NCBI RefSeq assembly: GCF_000150955.2
Contig: NW_002238035.1
Coordinates: forward strand, 62,001-126,000
Source of the DNA: Phaeodactylum tricornutum CCAP 1055/1
Taxonomy: Eukaryota > Bacillariophyta > Bacillariophyceae > Surirellales > Neidiaceae
Reading direction: 5' to 3'
Length of the DNA: 64,000 nt
Shown piece by piece: positions 10,384-20,491 of this stretch. The position numbers were made by a program, and so were the translations under genes. The notes under the pieces are model-generated. The model made no database searches and had not been told where the DNA came from. It saw nothing but the letters and a program-made list of their open reading frames with translations. Each line of letters starts with the position of its first letter. Positions within the stretch are counted from its first letter, which is position 1.

Positions 10384-13300
10384 ATGAGCTCGCCACGCCG
10401 TCGCAACTCGGGCACGTCGAGTTCCGGAGTCACGACGAGCAACCGGGCCCGACGCGCTCCACACAACCAGCCACATTCTCGCGACAATGATTCCTACTAC
10501 TACACCATTCCGGCGGGTCCTCCGGCGTCACGGGCTTCGATTGCCGATTCCTCGCATCCTTCCGTCTCGTCGGACATTACGTTGACGGATGGCTTGGAAG
10601 AGGAGGAGGACGAGCTCGACGTTCCCGTGGAGGCCGCCCCCGTGGGGACACTCGCGGAGACACCGAGAAACGGTCGTCCGGCCGTTGCCGACGCGGACGA
10701 TGCGATCAACACCTCCGTCTTTGCACCGACACCGCCCTCCACGTCACTCTCGCAAGCTTCGCTCATGGAGTATTCCGACACTTCGGACGAGTACACGCGT
10801 GGTGCACGAGCCTACCCACAATCACGCTTTCAATCCGCCGAATCCCCGTCTCCCACCCGAACCCATCCCAATCGACTCGTACGCTTTTCATCTCTCACAT
10901 CGCTCGCAACGGATGTGGAACACGGCGAACAAGCGTCGACCGGACATACTCCGGAACGGAATGCCGCCGGATACACGTCTAACGATCGCACGCCACGATC
11001 GTCACCTCCGGCGCACTGGATGGAGTCGTGGGCCTACAGTTTTCGTTCCCCCGCACCACAGCAGCAGCGTCATCATCATCACGGTGTTTCCCCCCGGCAC
11101 CGCCCCACGCGTTCGCACAGCACGTTGGAATACCCCCACCACGCCATACCTACACAACTCTACCACGCGGCGGCCTACGATGGAACCGGAGTCGCCGATC
11201 CCACGCCCAGACAACACCCGTTGCTGTATTCGCAACCCCAAGACAGTAACGAGGCGTCGCCTTTGTTAGCCACGCAGCACAAGACGCGTGGGACGGCGAC
11301 CGCGGCCGCCAACGCTAGATCGGTGCGTACCAAAAGCACCGATTCGGGCGCGTCGCGGTCTTCGGAGACCTCGCGAGGACGACTCCGCTTTACCAAGCCT
11401 CTCTTTCCCGGTGATCGCCGGGCGATACGAATGGCGGCCGCCTTTTTGGAAGATTACCAGCACAACCGTCCCCCCACACTCAGTTCGGAGTTGGCCACTA
11501 TTTCGGACGCTCAACTGGTGTGGGTCCAGTACGTACACCACGGATGGATGCCCTGGTTGCGCTTTCTCGCCAGTGCTGCACTCTTTTTCAGTAGCGGATT
11601 CGAAGGCTTTGAGCCGGACGTTGTGCCAGAATATGCCGTGCCACCGCGCGCTGTTGCCACCGTGCTGAATTTAACCGCACTGATGGTGCTCTTTTTGGAC
11701 GTCTACATTCGTCACGTGATACTTTACTCGTACGACTCGTTGGTGGAGACCGGTGCCGGTAGCCACCGCCACAACGTCTTGCATCGCGTGCGGCAATCCC
11801 GCTCTCTTCAGCTGGTCCGTCCCTTGATTGTCTTTGGCACGGTCCTGGTGTGCGAAAACATTTCACGCATTCTGATTACCCGGGACGAACCCCATATGGT
11901 CCTTTTTACCAGTGTCTTTAAACCGCTCGTGCTCTTTTACGTTTCCAGTCAAGCGCGTGATGCCTTGGAAGCGGTCCGACGCATTTCTCGCATTGTTCTG
12001 CGGGTACTGGTTATGGAGCTGCTCCTTATTCTCTTCTTTGCCGCCGTCGCCGTCCGTCTATACGGGCACACGCACGAAGGCTTTGCTGATTTGAGTACGT
12101 CCTGGTTCAGTCTCTTTGAACTCGCTACGACCGTTACCAACCCATCCTTGTGGATGCCCTTGTACAATGATTCCAAGACGGCCGCCATTTTCTTTGTCCC
12201 CTTTGTTGTGGTCACGACGTTTTATCTGCACAGTCTCGTGCTGTCGGTTGTCTTTTCCACCTACATACAAGCGGCCACGGCCATTCACGCGCGATCGACC
12301 TTGGATCGCGAAGACTCCGTCCAGCTGGCGTACCTTGCTCTGCTCCAACAGCAACAGCGCAACGATGAAGCCGCAATGGCGTCATCGCGACGACGCAAAA
12401 CCCAATCCGCGACGCACGCACCGGGATCGGCGCCACCAATACCGGAACCGCCCGCAGCGGTCTCAAAGTCGGACATGATTGACGTCCGGTTGGTTCGAGA
12501 AACGCTCAAAAATCTGCGACCGCACTACAACGCGATGAAGATCAACGCTTTGGTGGAAATCGTGGATCCCTCGAACCAGAAAATTGTTGATTTTGCCACT
12601 TTTCGGACTAAAGTCCGACAGGCGCTGAATGCGTCTGTCCGGACGGCTCGGTCCGCGACGACACTGGCGCTGAGCGTGGAATTAGTCGCGGTCGCGGTAG
12701 CCATCGTTAATTTTATCTACGTCATTCTGGTCTCCTCTGCGTTCAACGTCCACTGGTTCAACGAAAGTCAACAAATGTTGGGATCTTTGATTACCGTGGT
12801 GGCCACCTTTGAGCTGTTGATTCGCTTCAATCCCTTGCGAATTCCGGATTTTACACCGTTGACTCGACTGAACGCAACCTTCGATGGTCTGGCCTTGATG
12901 GGTGCCGTTGTGTCGACGGTAGGTATCGTCATGTACGTGACCAGTCAAGGTGAAGAAGCGTCGTTGAACACCATATTGATGGGACGGGCGATTGATATGA
13001 TTCGAATCATGCGCTTTTTTCAAATCTTCCGGGACGTTGTACGACGATCGTCGGACGTCATTCCCGTCTTGGTAGGCCCGTTGATTCTCGTCCTTACCAC
13101 TTTACACGTATTTGTCTATACTGGTATGGCCTTGTGGGGCGGTGCCATTCACGTGGGAACGTACGAGGGTGATATTGTGGATTTGTACGATTTGAACAAT
13201 TTCAACTCCTACCAGGAGGGCGTAGTATCCATGTTCAACGTGTTGGTAGTCAATGATTGGCACGAGCTTGCACGAGTCTTCACGTTCGCGGACCGATGTG

Positions 13301-14109
13301 CGAGTCCGGTGATTGTCTACCCTTTCTTTATTTTGGGGAACCTTCTTGGCGTTTCTATTGTGCTCAATGTTCTGACAGCCTTCTTCGTTGAAACCTTTGT
13401 AACGAAACTGGATGATAATGTGGATGGATCGACAGACTTGACCACGGTACAGCGTGAGCAGCGCGACTTTTCGATACAAACGAGCGAAAAGCAATCGGTA
13501 CGACGAATTGCGTCCATGTCGAGCTTGTTGGGTGCGCGCAAGGCTTCAGGGAGTCGTCGCCGAGCGCAGCGTGTCCCGGAGAAGCCCATCGACCGTGGAG
13601 AAGACGCTGATTCGGAAGCCAGCTCGGAAAGCGAATTGTTTGAATTCGATGTCTACGAGCGCGAAGGAGTCGATAAAATCATGCAAGCGGTTTCCGGCGG
13701 GGCCAACTCGAATGAGTTTGCGCGACAGATTTGTGGCTATTTGGAAATCTTCGAGACTCTGACGCCTGGTCGTGAGACTGTTGGCTATCTTATTTGCGAT
13801 CAACAAACACTGGAGCGCTACGGAAATCGGCGTTTCCAAACCAAAGCCGATGGATTTTTGGGAGAAAACGAGCTACACGCGGTGGTGAGCGACGTAAACT
13901 CGGAGCTATTGGCTTTGTCATCCCGTCCCTCGTTCGATTTGGACCGATCCCTCGTTCGAACGTTTCCACACCACAGTGATCCCAATGTTTCGCTGGAAAT
14001 TTCTGCATCGCTGTTACGGCGACACCCGGCTCTTTCCTTGTTTGTCTCCAGGACGGTTGACCCCGCTTTACAGATCACAACCGAAAATGCTGCTCCCGTC
14101 GCAAATTGA
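10384..14109 (+). CDS. Two-domain voltage-gated cation channel, two-pore (TPC) type
   Basis: A 1241-residue membrane protein with two six-helix channel domains, the layout of two-pore channels, which carry Ca2+ or Na+ across vacuolar or endosomal membranes. Domain I ends near residues 565-600 in a pore with FELATTVTNPSLWMPLYND, close to the TPC pore pattern. Domain II has an S4 with regularly spaced Arg (RAIDMIRIMRFFQIF, ~866-885) and a pore with SMFNVLVVNDWHE (~945). Plant TPC1 has two EF-hands between the domains; here the linker keeps only a weak trace (DPSNQKIVDF). The first ~340 residues are Ser/Pro/His-rich and probably disordered, with acidic runs. The ATG at 10384 (CACATGAGC) is chosen because residues upstream of it do not look protein-like; 10153 is the outer limit. 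Which ion and which membrane are unknown. Confidence 0.88.
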   Translation: MSSPRRRNSGTSSSGVTTSNRARRAPHNQPHSRDNDSYYYTIPAGPPASRASIADSSHPSVSSDITLTDGLEEEEDELDVPVEAAPVGTLAETPRNGRPAVADADDAINTSVFAPTPPSTSLSQASLMEYSDTSDEYTRGARAYPQSRFQSAESPSPTRTHPNRLVRFSSLTSLATDVEHGEQASTGHTPERNAAGYTSNDRTPRSSPPAHWMESWAYSFRSPAPQQQRHHHHGVSPRHRPTRSHSTLEYPHHAIPTQLYHAAAYDGTGVADPTPRQHPLLYSQPQDSNEASPLLATQHKTRGTATAAANARSVRTKSTDSGASRSSETSRGRLRFTKPLFPGDRRAIRMAAAFLEDYQHNRPPTLSSELATISDAQLVWVQYVHHGWMPWLRFLASAALFFSSGFEGFEPDVVPEYAVPPRAVATVLNLTALMVLFLDVYIRHVILYSYDSLVETGAGSHRHNVLHRVRQSRSLQLVRPLIVFGTVLVCENISRILITRDEPHMVLFTSVFKPLVLFYVSSQARDALEAVRRISRIVLRVLVMELLLILFFAAVAVRLYGHTHEGFADLSTSWFSLFELATTVTNPSLWMPLYNDSKTAAIFFVPFVVVTTFYLHSLVLSVVFSTYIQAATAIHARSTLDREDSVQLAYLALLQQQQRNDEAAMASSRRRKTQSATHAPGSAPPIPEPPAAVSKSDMIDVRLVRETLKNLRPHYNAMKINALVEIVDPSNQKIVDFATFRTKVRQALNASVRTARSATTLALSVELVAVAVAIVNFIYVILVSSAFNVHWFNESQQMLGSLITVVATFELLIRFNPLRIPDFTPLTRLNATFDGLALMGAVVSTVGIVMYVTSQGEEASLNTILMGRAIDMIRIMRFFQIFRDVVRRSSDVIPVLVGPLILVLTTLHVFVYTGMALWGGAIHVGTYEGDIVDLYDLNNFNSYQEGVVSMFNVLVVNDWHELARVFTFADRCASPVIVYPFFILGNLLGVSIVLNVLTAFFVETFVTKLDDNVDGSTDLTTVQREQRDFSIQTSEKQSVRRIASMSSLLGARKASGSRRRAQRVPEKPIDRGEDADSEASSESELFEFDVYEREGVDKIMQAVSGGANSNEFARQICGYLEIFETLTPGRETVGYLICDQQTLERYGNRRFQTKADGFLGENELHAVVSDVNSELLALSSRPSFDLDRSLVRTFPHHSDPNVSLEISASLLRRHPALSLFVSRTVDPALQITTENAAPVAN

Positions 14110-14720
14110 GAGCTCCGTAGGCTTTGGCAGTCTTCGGCGCTCGTTGACCAAACGGGCTTTTATTCGCAATCCTTTACAGTCGTTTACTTTGTAGCTAGAA
14201 AATGTCTCTTGTTTGATTTCGTCAAGACTCCATTTATCGACAAGTCAGAATTTGTAGATATCCTTTTCAAAATGCTGTTTCACCGCTCGTCTTTGGCACA
14301 CAATTTCTGTTGGTCTTGCAATGCCGGGAACGAGCTCCCAGGGCTTTTACCGAAACACTTCTTCCATCCTACTAGCTAACCACAACACAGGTTACACATC
14401 GAAACGCCCGATCAGATATGTCTCGCTTCAGACAATATATGCTTGCTATATACTATACGCGTGCTGACGACTGAATATTTGATGCTTTCGCCTTCCATTA
14501 GTCCAAAAATGTCGAGCTTTTTGTAAATATATATATATATTTTTGATTCGGTACTAATGTAAAGAGCTCTTACTACCCGCAAATCCGATCCGAAAGATCT
14601 CCCCGGTGTCGGACGGATCGATGTCATGATTTGCGATTTCGGCTTCAAGGTGGTGTCTTGGTCGGCTTTTCGAGGTACGCAATAAAAATTAGAGAGCAGC
14701 ACGACAGCTACCGATCAATC
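14110..14720. other. Intergenic region with an AT repeat
   Basis: It lies between the channel gene and the amino-acid transporter. A short (AT)n run is at about 14527-14541. No other gene or motif was recognised. Confidence 0.5.
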
Positions 14721-16262
14721 ATGCAGCGACCTTTTCTTCTTGCTCTGCTAGTATCCTGCTGCTGGTGCTCGGTGGCGGCGACATTGCCGCCACAGCAACC
14801 GTCGTCAAGCATATCAAAGAGTAGTAATGGATCGTTCGGTCCAATCTTTGCTCGCCGCGGATCCCCTTCTCGTACCGGTGTTACCGTCAGCGAGGGGACA
14901 CTTTCAATTCGTGGAGGTGCTATCAAGCCTCGATTCGGCAACAACCATAAAAGTACGAAAGTCGTCGTCAGTGCGGGCCCACGGACGAAGCTGCAACAAC
15001 AAAAGCGCAACAACCAAAAAATTCCAGAGGGAACGTCTACCATGTCAGCGCAAGTCTTCAACTTAATCAAGTCGATCGTTGGCGCTGGTGTACTCGGTCT
15101 ACCCGCTGGTATTGCTGCGTTTGGTGACGCTCCTTCGGCGATTATCCCCGCACTGGCTCTTTTGCCGATCATGGCCTTTTTGGCTGCCAACGGGTTCTCC
15201 ACTATTGGAGTCGTTTGCGCCGAAACGCAAACCATGACGTACCGGGATGCTTGGAGTGCTACCGTGGGTCCAGGAACGTCCTGGATGCCTGCAGCGGCCT
15301 GCCTTATGGTCACGACCTGTTCCGTGCTTTGTTACAGTATGGTCCTGGCCGATACCATGCCCTCCATTCTCAAGGCAACAACTGGAATCGCACTAGCGCG
15401 GACACCAACTTTACTGACCCTGACGGCCACTGTTATTCTACCGCTGTGCTTATTGCGCAACCTTAGCAGCCTCGCCCCCTTCTCCCTCGTCGGCATCCTT
15501 GGGATGTTGTATACAGCCGTCGTCATGGCCGTCCGATGGCAGCAAGGCGCGTACTCTCTGCCCAACGGTCTTTTTGCGAACGAAATTGTCAAGTCCTACC
15601 AACCTGCGTTCGGTACCACCGGAATGTGGCAGGCAGTCGCCAGTCCCAAAGTCACCATTTGGATCAGCATGTTGAGTACCGCTTTCATGGCGCATTATTT
15701 GGCACCGTCGTTTTACTGGGATTTGAAGCAAAATACTATGCAACGCTTTAACACCATGATTGGCTTGTCCTTTACCGGAGCGGTCGCCTTGATGGCGCTG
15801 ACTGCTGTTGCTGGATTTGCTACCTTTGGTATCTCCAGCGCTAGTCTGATTCTCAACAATTACGCCGTTAATGATGCTCTGCTTTCCTTTTCTCGGCTAG
15901 CGGTGGCGTTGTCGCTCATCTTCAGTTATCCACTGGCGTTTAAAGGTGTCAAGGACGGGGTGATGGATTTGGCGAAAGTTCCTGTCGAAAGACGTGCCAA
16001 AATTTCCGACGGGCTCACTGTGGCACTTCTGATTGGCATAACTTCGTTGGCCCTCGTTCTGACCGATATTCGGCTCATTCTTTCTTTGGGTGGAGCCACT
16101 TGGGGAAACTGTGTGATCTACATCTTCCCATCTCTCATGCTTTTTAAAGCTGCCAATACGCGACCTTGGTTGCAGGCTAAACGCGCACAAGCCGTGCTCA
16201 CCGGTCTCCTGGGACTTGTCCTTGGTGTGCTCGGCACCAAGCAAGCCCTCGTCGCAGCCTAA
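14721..16262 (+). CDS. Amino acid/auxin permease family (AAAP, SLC38-like) transporter
   Basis: A 513-residue protein. It opens with a signal-peptide-like stretch (RPFLLALLVSCCWCSVAA), then about 100 polar residues. The transporter core follows, with about eleven hydrophobic helices. The first helix carries NLIKSIVGAGVLGLPAG, the typical AAAP/SLC38 motif in which the unwound G-A-G region contacts substrate and Na+ or H+. The family moves neutral or cationic amino acids. The hydrophobic N-terminus with a long polar spacer suggests ER entry and perhaps a plastid-envelope or endomembrane location, but no clear A-F junction is seen. The ATG at 14721 is preferred over 14631 because it puts the signal stretch directly at the N-terminus. 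Confidence 0.88.
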   Translation: MQRPFLLALLVSCCWCSVAATLPPQQPSSSISKSSNGSFGPIFARRGSPSRTGVTVSEGTLSIRGGAIKPRFGNNHKSTKVVVSAGPRTKLQQQKRNNQKIPEGTSTMSAQVFNLIKSIVGAGVLGLPAGIAAFGDAPSAIIPALALLPIMAFLAANGFSTIGVVCAETQTMTYRDAWSATVGPGTSWMPAAACLMVTTCSVLCYSMVLADTMPSILKATTGIALARTPTLLTLTATVILPLCLLRNLSSLAPFSLVGILGMLYTAVVMAVRWQQGAYSLPNGLFANEIVKSYQPAFGTTGMWQAVASPKVTIWISMLSTAFMAHYLAPSFYWDLKQNTMQRFNTMIGLSFTGAVALMALTAVAGFATFGISSASLILNNYAVNDALLSFSRLAVALSLIFSYPLAFKGVKDGVMDLAKVPVERRAKISDGLTVALLIGITSLALVLTDIRLILSLGGATWGNCVIYIFPSLMLFKAANTRPWLQAKRAQAVLTGLLGLVLGVLGTKQALVAA

Positions 16263-16584
16263 TCTATCTCCTACCGCAGGTCTACATAGTAATCCCATTG
16301 TTCAAAATCGGAAGAACGTAGACCGCTTTTTCTTAGCTACAGAAAAAAATGAAAGTATAGACATTGGGAGGCACGAAGTGATGAAGGCCAACAAGGAAGT
16401 AGATCAGTCAATACAGAAGCAGGTACACCTCTGTACCAGCATACGGCATGGACAAGGTAGATAATCTCTTCTTTTCCAGAGATCCGCGAGACCATCAAAC
16501 TATCAGGAGCGCCTTCTCTTCACGATTTATCTAGTTTTCCCTTCGGTGTAGAGCAGAAGCGTGTGCGTCTGGAACCTCTGTTTT
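16263..16584. other. Convergent intergenic region
   Basis: The 3' ends of the transporter gene and the unknown minus-strand gene face each other here. Nothing else was recognised. Confidence 0.45.
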
Positions 16585-17700
16585 TCATGAACCAAAAATG
16601 CGCTTTGTATTCACTGACGTCGCTGTTGAAACGCTGTTTTGCACATCGGCAAGAGGAAGAATTTCGTTGCTGTTCTTTCTGCGAAGATGCTTACATTTCT
16701 GATGTAGAGGCTGTGATGCGCGGACACCAACCGAGTGATGACGATTGTGTTGTGCAGGCGCACCTTGTCGCTTTGATATTTGTTTGTGGGATGCATGTCG
16801 AGTGACCAATGCAGTCAATGGTGTCGCAGTCTTGGGTGGGAAGATAGGGACAGTGATATCGCGTTGCAGCAAGCGCAAATGGGCAATCACAAACCTCATG
16901 CTCGGACGACGCAAGCCACCAAGCAAAGCGTATTTCACGACATCATTTCGTATGTGATCAAATCGCCGAGAGACCACGCTGTCCTTGTAGCGTACAACAG
17001 CCTCCTTCATGTAAATCAAGGAGGCCTCGTCTCGCATGACCTTCCAATGCGAAAAATTGATTTGTTTTTGCTCTGTCTGGAGAGTTGGTGGTGGCGCGTT
17101 CAGCAGCTTGATACGGAGATTTATGGAAGCGTACCGATAAACAAATGATAAGAGAGAAGGATCACTTTTGTCCCGAAGGCTCAAGGCGCTCTCTTCGAGG
17201 AGAAAGGAGAGTTCCATTTCGTCAGCATTTAAAATGGAATCGCTGAGTAGAATGGGATCGCGGGGAAAGTGGTCATCAGCTTCTTCTTTCTCACATTCAT
17301 TGCCGGATTCGGCAGAATTGGCATTTGATTTTGTTTGGTCGCCTTGAAGCAAAACATGAAATAGACGGGTAGTAGAGTCTTTGTCTGTGTGGGTGGACAC
17401 CACTGGGTTCACGGGAGCTTCTTGAGCAGCATCGCAATTCCAAGAATGAAAATCCTGAGACAATTTCGACTCAGTGGAATTCCACCTTTCACCGTCTTTC
17501 CCTGTACTCGCCGGAGAACTGGCCTGTAAGGTACATGGATTTGAAAAGGGCATTGGTGAGGGTAATTCGGGATCAGTCCTCCCGTCTTGATGGAAAGTGG
17601 AGTGATTGGGGATGGACTCGACGGCATTGTAGCTGCTACTTTGAGAAATCGAGGAATGCTCGCAGATTTGGGCCAAATCTGCCGTCAACGACGATTCCAT
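16585..17700 (-). CDS. Unknown protein, 371 residues
   Basis: I do not recognise this protein. The first ~150 residues are Ser/Thr/Asn-rich and look disordered. The middle (~170-300) looks folded and helical, with acidic then basic segments such as EMELSFLLEESALSLRDK and RRFDHIRNDVVKYALLGG. The C-terminus is basic, His/Arg/Lys-rich (HKQISKRQGAPAQHNRHH), which could bind nucleic acid or act as a nuclear signal; this is inference. No transmembrane helix or signal peptide is seen. The frame continues upstream only to a TTG at 17718; the first ATG at 17700 is chosen. Coding status rests on one long frame with protein-like composition in the middle region. Confidence 0.6.
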   Translation of the reverse strand: MESSLTADLAQICEHSSISQSSSYNAVESIPNHSTFHQDGRTDPELPSPMPFSNPCTLQASSPASTGKDGERWNSTESKLSQDFHSWNCDAAQEAPVNPVVSTHTDKDSTTRLFHVLLQGDQTKSNANSAESGNECEKEEADDHFPRDPILLSDSILNADEMELSFLLEESALSLRDKSDPSLLSFVYRYASINLRIKLLNAPPPTLQTEQKQINFSHWKVMRDEASLIYMKEAVVRYKDSVVSRRFDHIRNDVVKYALLGGLRRPSMRFVIAHLRLLQRDITVPIFPPKTATPLTALVTRHASHKQISKRQGAPAQHNRHHSVGVRASQPLHQKCKHLRRKNSNEILPLADVQNSVSTATSVNTKRIFGS

Positions 17701-18718
17701 GCTGGTCAGATACGTCAAAGAAAATGCGCTTGAGAGGCGGCGGACGCGAAAATCAGAGGTTTGCTGGGAGCAATATCGGCATCACATTGGGGAATTATAC
17801 CCCGTCGGAAGGACCGCGCGAAGAAATGGTCGGAGAAAAAAAAATGGAAATTCGGAAGGTACCCGTGTTCGCAGAAAATTCAATTTTGACTCCACAATTT
17901 TATATTGAAAATAAATAAGCTTCTACTATTCAGGATTCTAAACAAATATATTAGAACACAGCTATAATGTCCCGAATGTTCGTGCATCATGTCAGTTCAT
18001 CACTCGAGCGGTTGTTCGAAGCCCACAAAAGAAGTAGCATTCCAAGCGTAAGGAGGCGAGTGAGCAACATCCATTTGCTCCGTACTTTCCACAAAATGCC
18101 TTTATGATGAGTTCGCCCAGGTTCAAACTTGCGCTAGCAATGGAAACGAATAAGTTGACAGATTGTTTCGACTGCTTTTGGTTACCCGCAGTAGCCTTTG
18201 CAAAAAAAGAAAGAACTATTACTAATTCGATTTGCGAGAGGAATAGCCGAGATATCAACCGCTGACCACATGTTTTACTTGTAGGTTTTTGGGTTTATAA
18301 CAACCGAGTCTATCGAATTTGATTTCATTATGTTCACTTGTAGCTTGCTAAAAAGTCGTCCAACATTCTTTGTATCAGCTATCAAAGAATTATATCAAAT
18401 GTAACCTGCCAAATCGACATTTGAATCAAAATGCGAGAAAAGTCAAAGGAGAAAGACCGCAACCCGGAAATAGAGACTTCACACAATGACCTCGGTCATT
18501 CCGAGAGGTATGTGGGTTCGATTTGGCTGTCGTCGGGGATACAGTTGGTAGTCCGGAAGCGCATGTTGCTTCACATCAGACCCATTATCTTTGCCACTCT
18601 TGGTTCACATCCCATCGTCTGTAAAGCTACTCAGTGTGTCACTTGATCAATATTTCCACCTTTTCTTTGTGATTCTTCAGAAGAATCAAATCGACCAAAA
18701 GACCACATACTTTAGAAG
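17701..18718. other. Intergenic region between divergent genes
   Basis: About 1 kb holding the promoters of the unknown minus-strand gene and the first phosphodiesterase. It is fairly AT-rich. Apart from one inverted repeat (listed separately), no gene, RNA or repeat was recognised. Confidence 0.5.
18485..18500. promoter_or_regulatory. Inverted repeat upstream of the first phosphodiesterase
   Basis: AATGACC and GGTCATT form perfect 7-bp arms around a 2-bp spacer, about 220 bp upstream of the start codon. The TGACC half-sites are compatible with a dimeric regulator, for instance bZIP-like. This is an observation by eye without functional support. Confidence 0.25.
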
Positions 18719-20491
18719 ATGAACGAACGAATGACATCTTTCGTCACGACGGCGTCGTCACTGACATCACAAGACTGGACGCACTTGAGTTTAGGGGATG
18801 ATCCTTCGACAATGGCAACTCCCGACTTCGATATAATTGTTCAACGGGTCACATCCCTCTTTGTTGTACGAATGGTCGCTCTGGTAGCACCTCTCGGAAC
18901 CTTTGCCGACGACATCAGTGTCAGTAGCGTATGCCGTTCTCTTTTACTAAAACCCGAGCTGTGGCCGGCCGCCGTCAGCGAAACCGTGGTAGAACAGTTG
19001 CAAAAGTTTATGCATTCCATTTTGCATGGGTACAAGGACGTGCCCTACCACAACGTCGAACACGCTTGTCATGTAATTCTCTCGGTCAACAAGTTGACGG
19101 ATATGCTCGTTTCGACTGAGCATCACGCGTCGCTTATGAAAGTACCACCTACGTATGGTCTGCGTCACGATCCGCTCGCTTTGTTTGCGTTACTATTTGC
19201 AGCGCTCGTTCACGATGTTGAGCACCAAGGCATCCCCAATCGCCAATTGGCATCGGAGGATGACCGGCTTGCCGTACTTTACAACGATCAATCCATTGCG
19301 GAAAATTGGAGTTTGTACGTGGCCTTTTCCGAATTTTTGCAGGACGAATACGCAACGCTGCGGTTGGTGTTGTTTGGAAACACAAGTGGCCCGACCAATA
19401 CGGCGGTAAAAGCGCAAGACAATTACGCCGAAACCTACAGCCGGTTCCGTAAAATTGTGATCAATCTCGTACTTATGACGGACATTGCTAGCCCGGAACG
19501 TACGCAAATCGGAAAATCGAAGTGGAAGGAGGCCTTTGGGGAGCCCTTCGAAACGGTGGAACGCAAAGTCCGGGCTCAAGTCCGGCGTATGAGTTTGACT
19601 GGACAGAATATTGAAATACGCAGAAACAACGGAGGCAGTGGCACAGGTGTAGCTGCGTCACCAAGTTTCGACCAGCGTACCAAACGACGTGGAACGGGGG
19701 ACATGTCAGAAATCGGCATGACGGATCCTGTCTTGCAAGCCAAGCCCAGCGATATTCAAGGACATGATGACGACGATGACAGTCTTTCAGTTACACCGGA
19801 AAACTCATTCCACGACGAGGATGATCCGCAAACGTTCACGAGTGCAACGCAACAACTGTACCCACAGATGCATCGATCTAGTAGCTTGCCCGCTCGCCAG
19901 AAATTTGAACGTCGTCTGACTGCTGCGAGCAGCAGAACTTCTCCCTCCACCGCACGGTATCGTCAACAGCGACTAGGTATCTTGCGGACGGTAGACTTAT
20001 CGGGAGAAACGTTAGAGACGTATTCAACTCACGCCCGTCGAAACTCCACCACAAATTCTACTGCTACCCATTCCGAAGACGGCACGACTACCTCGATCGA
20101 CGTGGATGCGGATGAACCGAATGACCTCAAAGCCTCTGTTGTACTCGAAGTAATCATGACAGCAGCTGACGTTGCGCATAACTTGCAGGGTTGGGAACAA
20201 ATGGTGAAATGGAGCAATCGATTGTATCTGGAATTGCGTAAGGCCTTTGTCAACCAGCGCGGTAGCGATCCACAGCACCGTTGGTTCGAAAACCAAATTG
20301 GGTTTCTGGAATGCTACCTGCTACCGTTGGCGCGGAAATTAGAAGATACTGGAATGTTTTCCGAAGGTCCTCAGTTTTCCCAAATTGTCGAAACCAATCG
20401 GGATAGGTGGTTGACTGAAGGTTACGACGTGGCTCAGAAAACCATTCAGGAAGGGGAGACGAAGTATCCAGCCATTGCCGACGTCAATTAA
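18719..20491 (+). CDS. Class I 3',5'-cyclic-nucleotide phosphodiesterase (copy 1)
   Basis: A 590-residue soluble enzyme of the PDEase_I family, which hydrolyses cAMP and/or cGMP to the 5'-monophosphate. The metal site is present: H111 and H115 in YHNVEHACHV, H165-D166 in ALVHDVEHQG, and the late Asp in TAADVAHN (~483). The Gln that contacts the purine ring sits in QIGFLECYLLP. Two features are unusual. There are no GAF, PAS or membrane domains, only ~90 residues before the catalytic core. Also, about 180 low-complexity residues (~285-470, Ser/Asp/Thr-rich) are inserted between the two halves of the catalytic domain. Nucleotide specificity cannot be read. A homologous gene with the same layout follows on the same strand, so this is a tandem pair. 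The start ATG is at 18719. Confidence 0.92.
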   Translation: MNERMTSFVTTASSLTSQDWTHLSLGDDPSTMATPDFDIIVQRVTSLFVVRMVALVAPLGTFADDISVSSVCRSLLLKPELWPAAVSETVVEQLQKFMHSILHGYKDVPYHNVEHACHVILSVNKLTDMLVSTEHHASLMKVPPTYGLRHDPLALFALLFAALVHDVEHQGIPNRQLASEDDRLAVLYNDQSIAENWSLYVAFSEFLQDEYATLRLVLFGNTSGPTNTAVKAQDNYAETYSRFRKIVINLVLMTDIASPERTQIGKSKWKEAFGEPFETVERKVRAQVRRMSLTGQNIEIRRNNGGSGTGVAASPSFDQRTKRRGTGDMSEIGMTDPVLQAKPSDIQGHDDDDDSLSVTPENSFHDEDDPQTFTSATQQLYPQMHRSSSLPARQKFERRLTAASSRTSPSTARYRQQRLGILRTVDLSGETLETYSTHARRNSTTNSTATHSEDGTTTSIDVDADEPNDLKASVVLEVIMTAADVAHNLQGWEQMVKWSNRLYLELRKAFVNQRGSDPQHRWFENQIGFLECYLLPLARKLEDTGMFSEGPQFSQIVETNRDRWLTEGYDVAQKTIQEGETKYPAIADVN

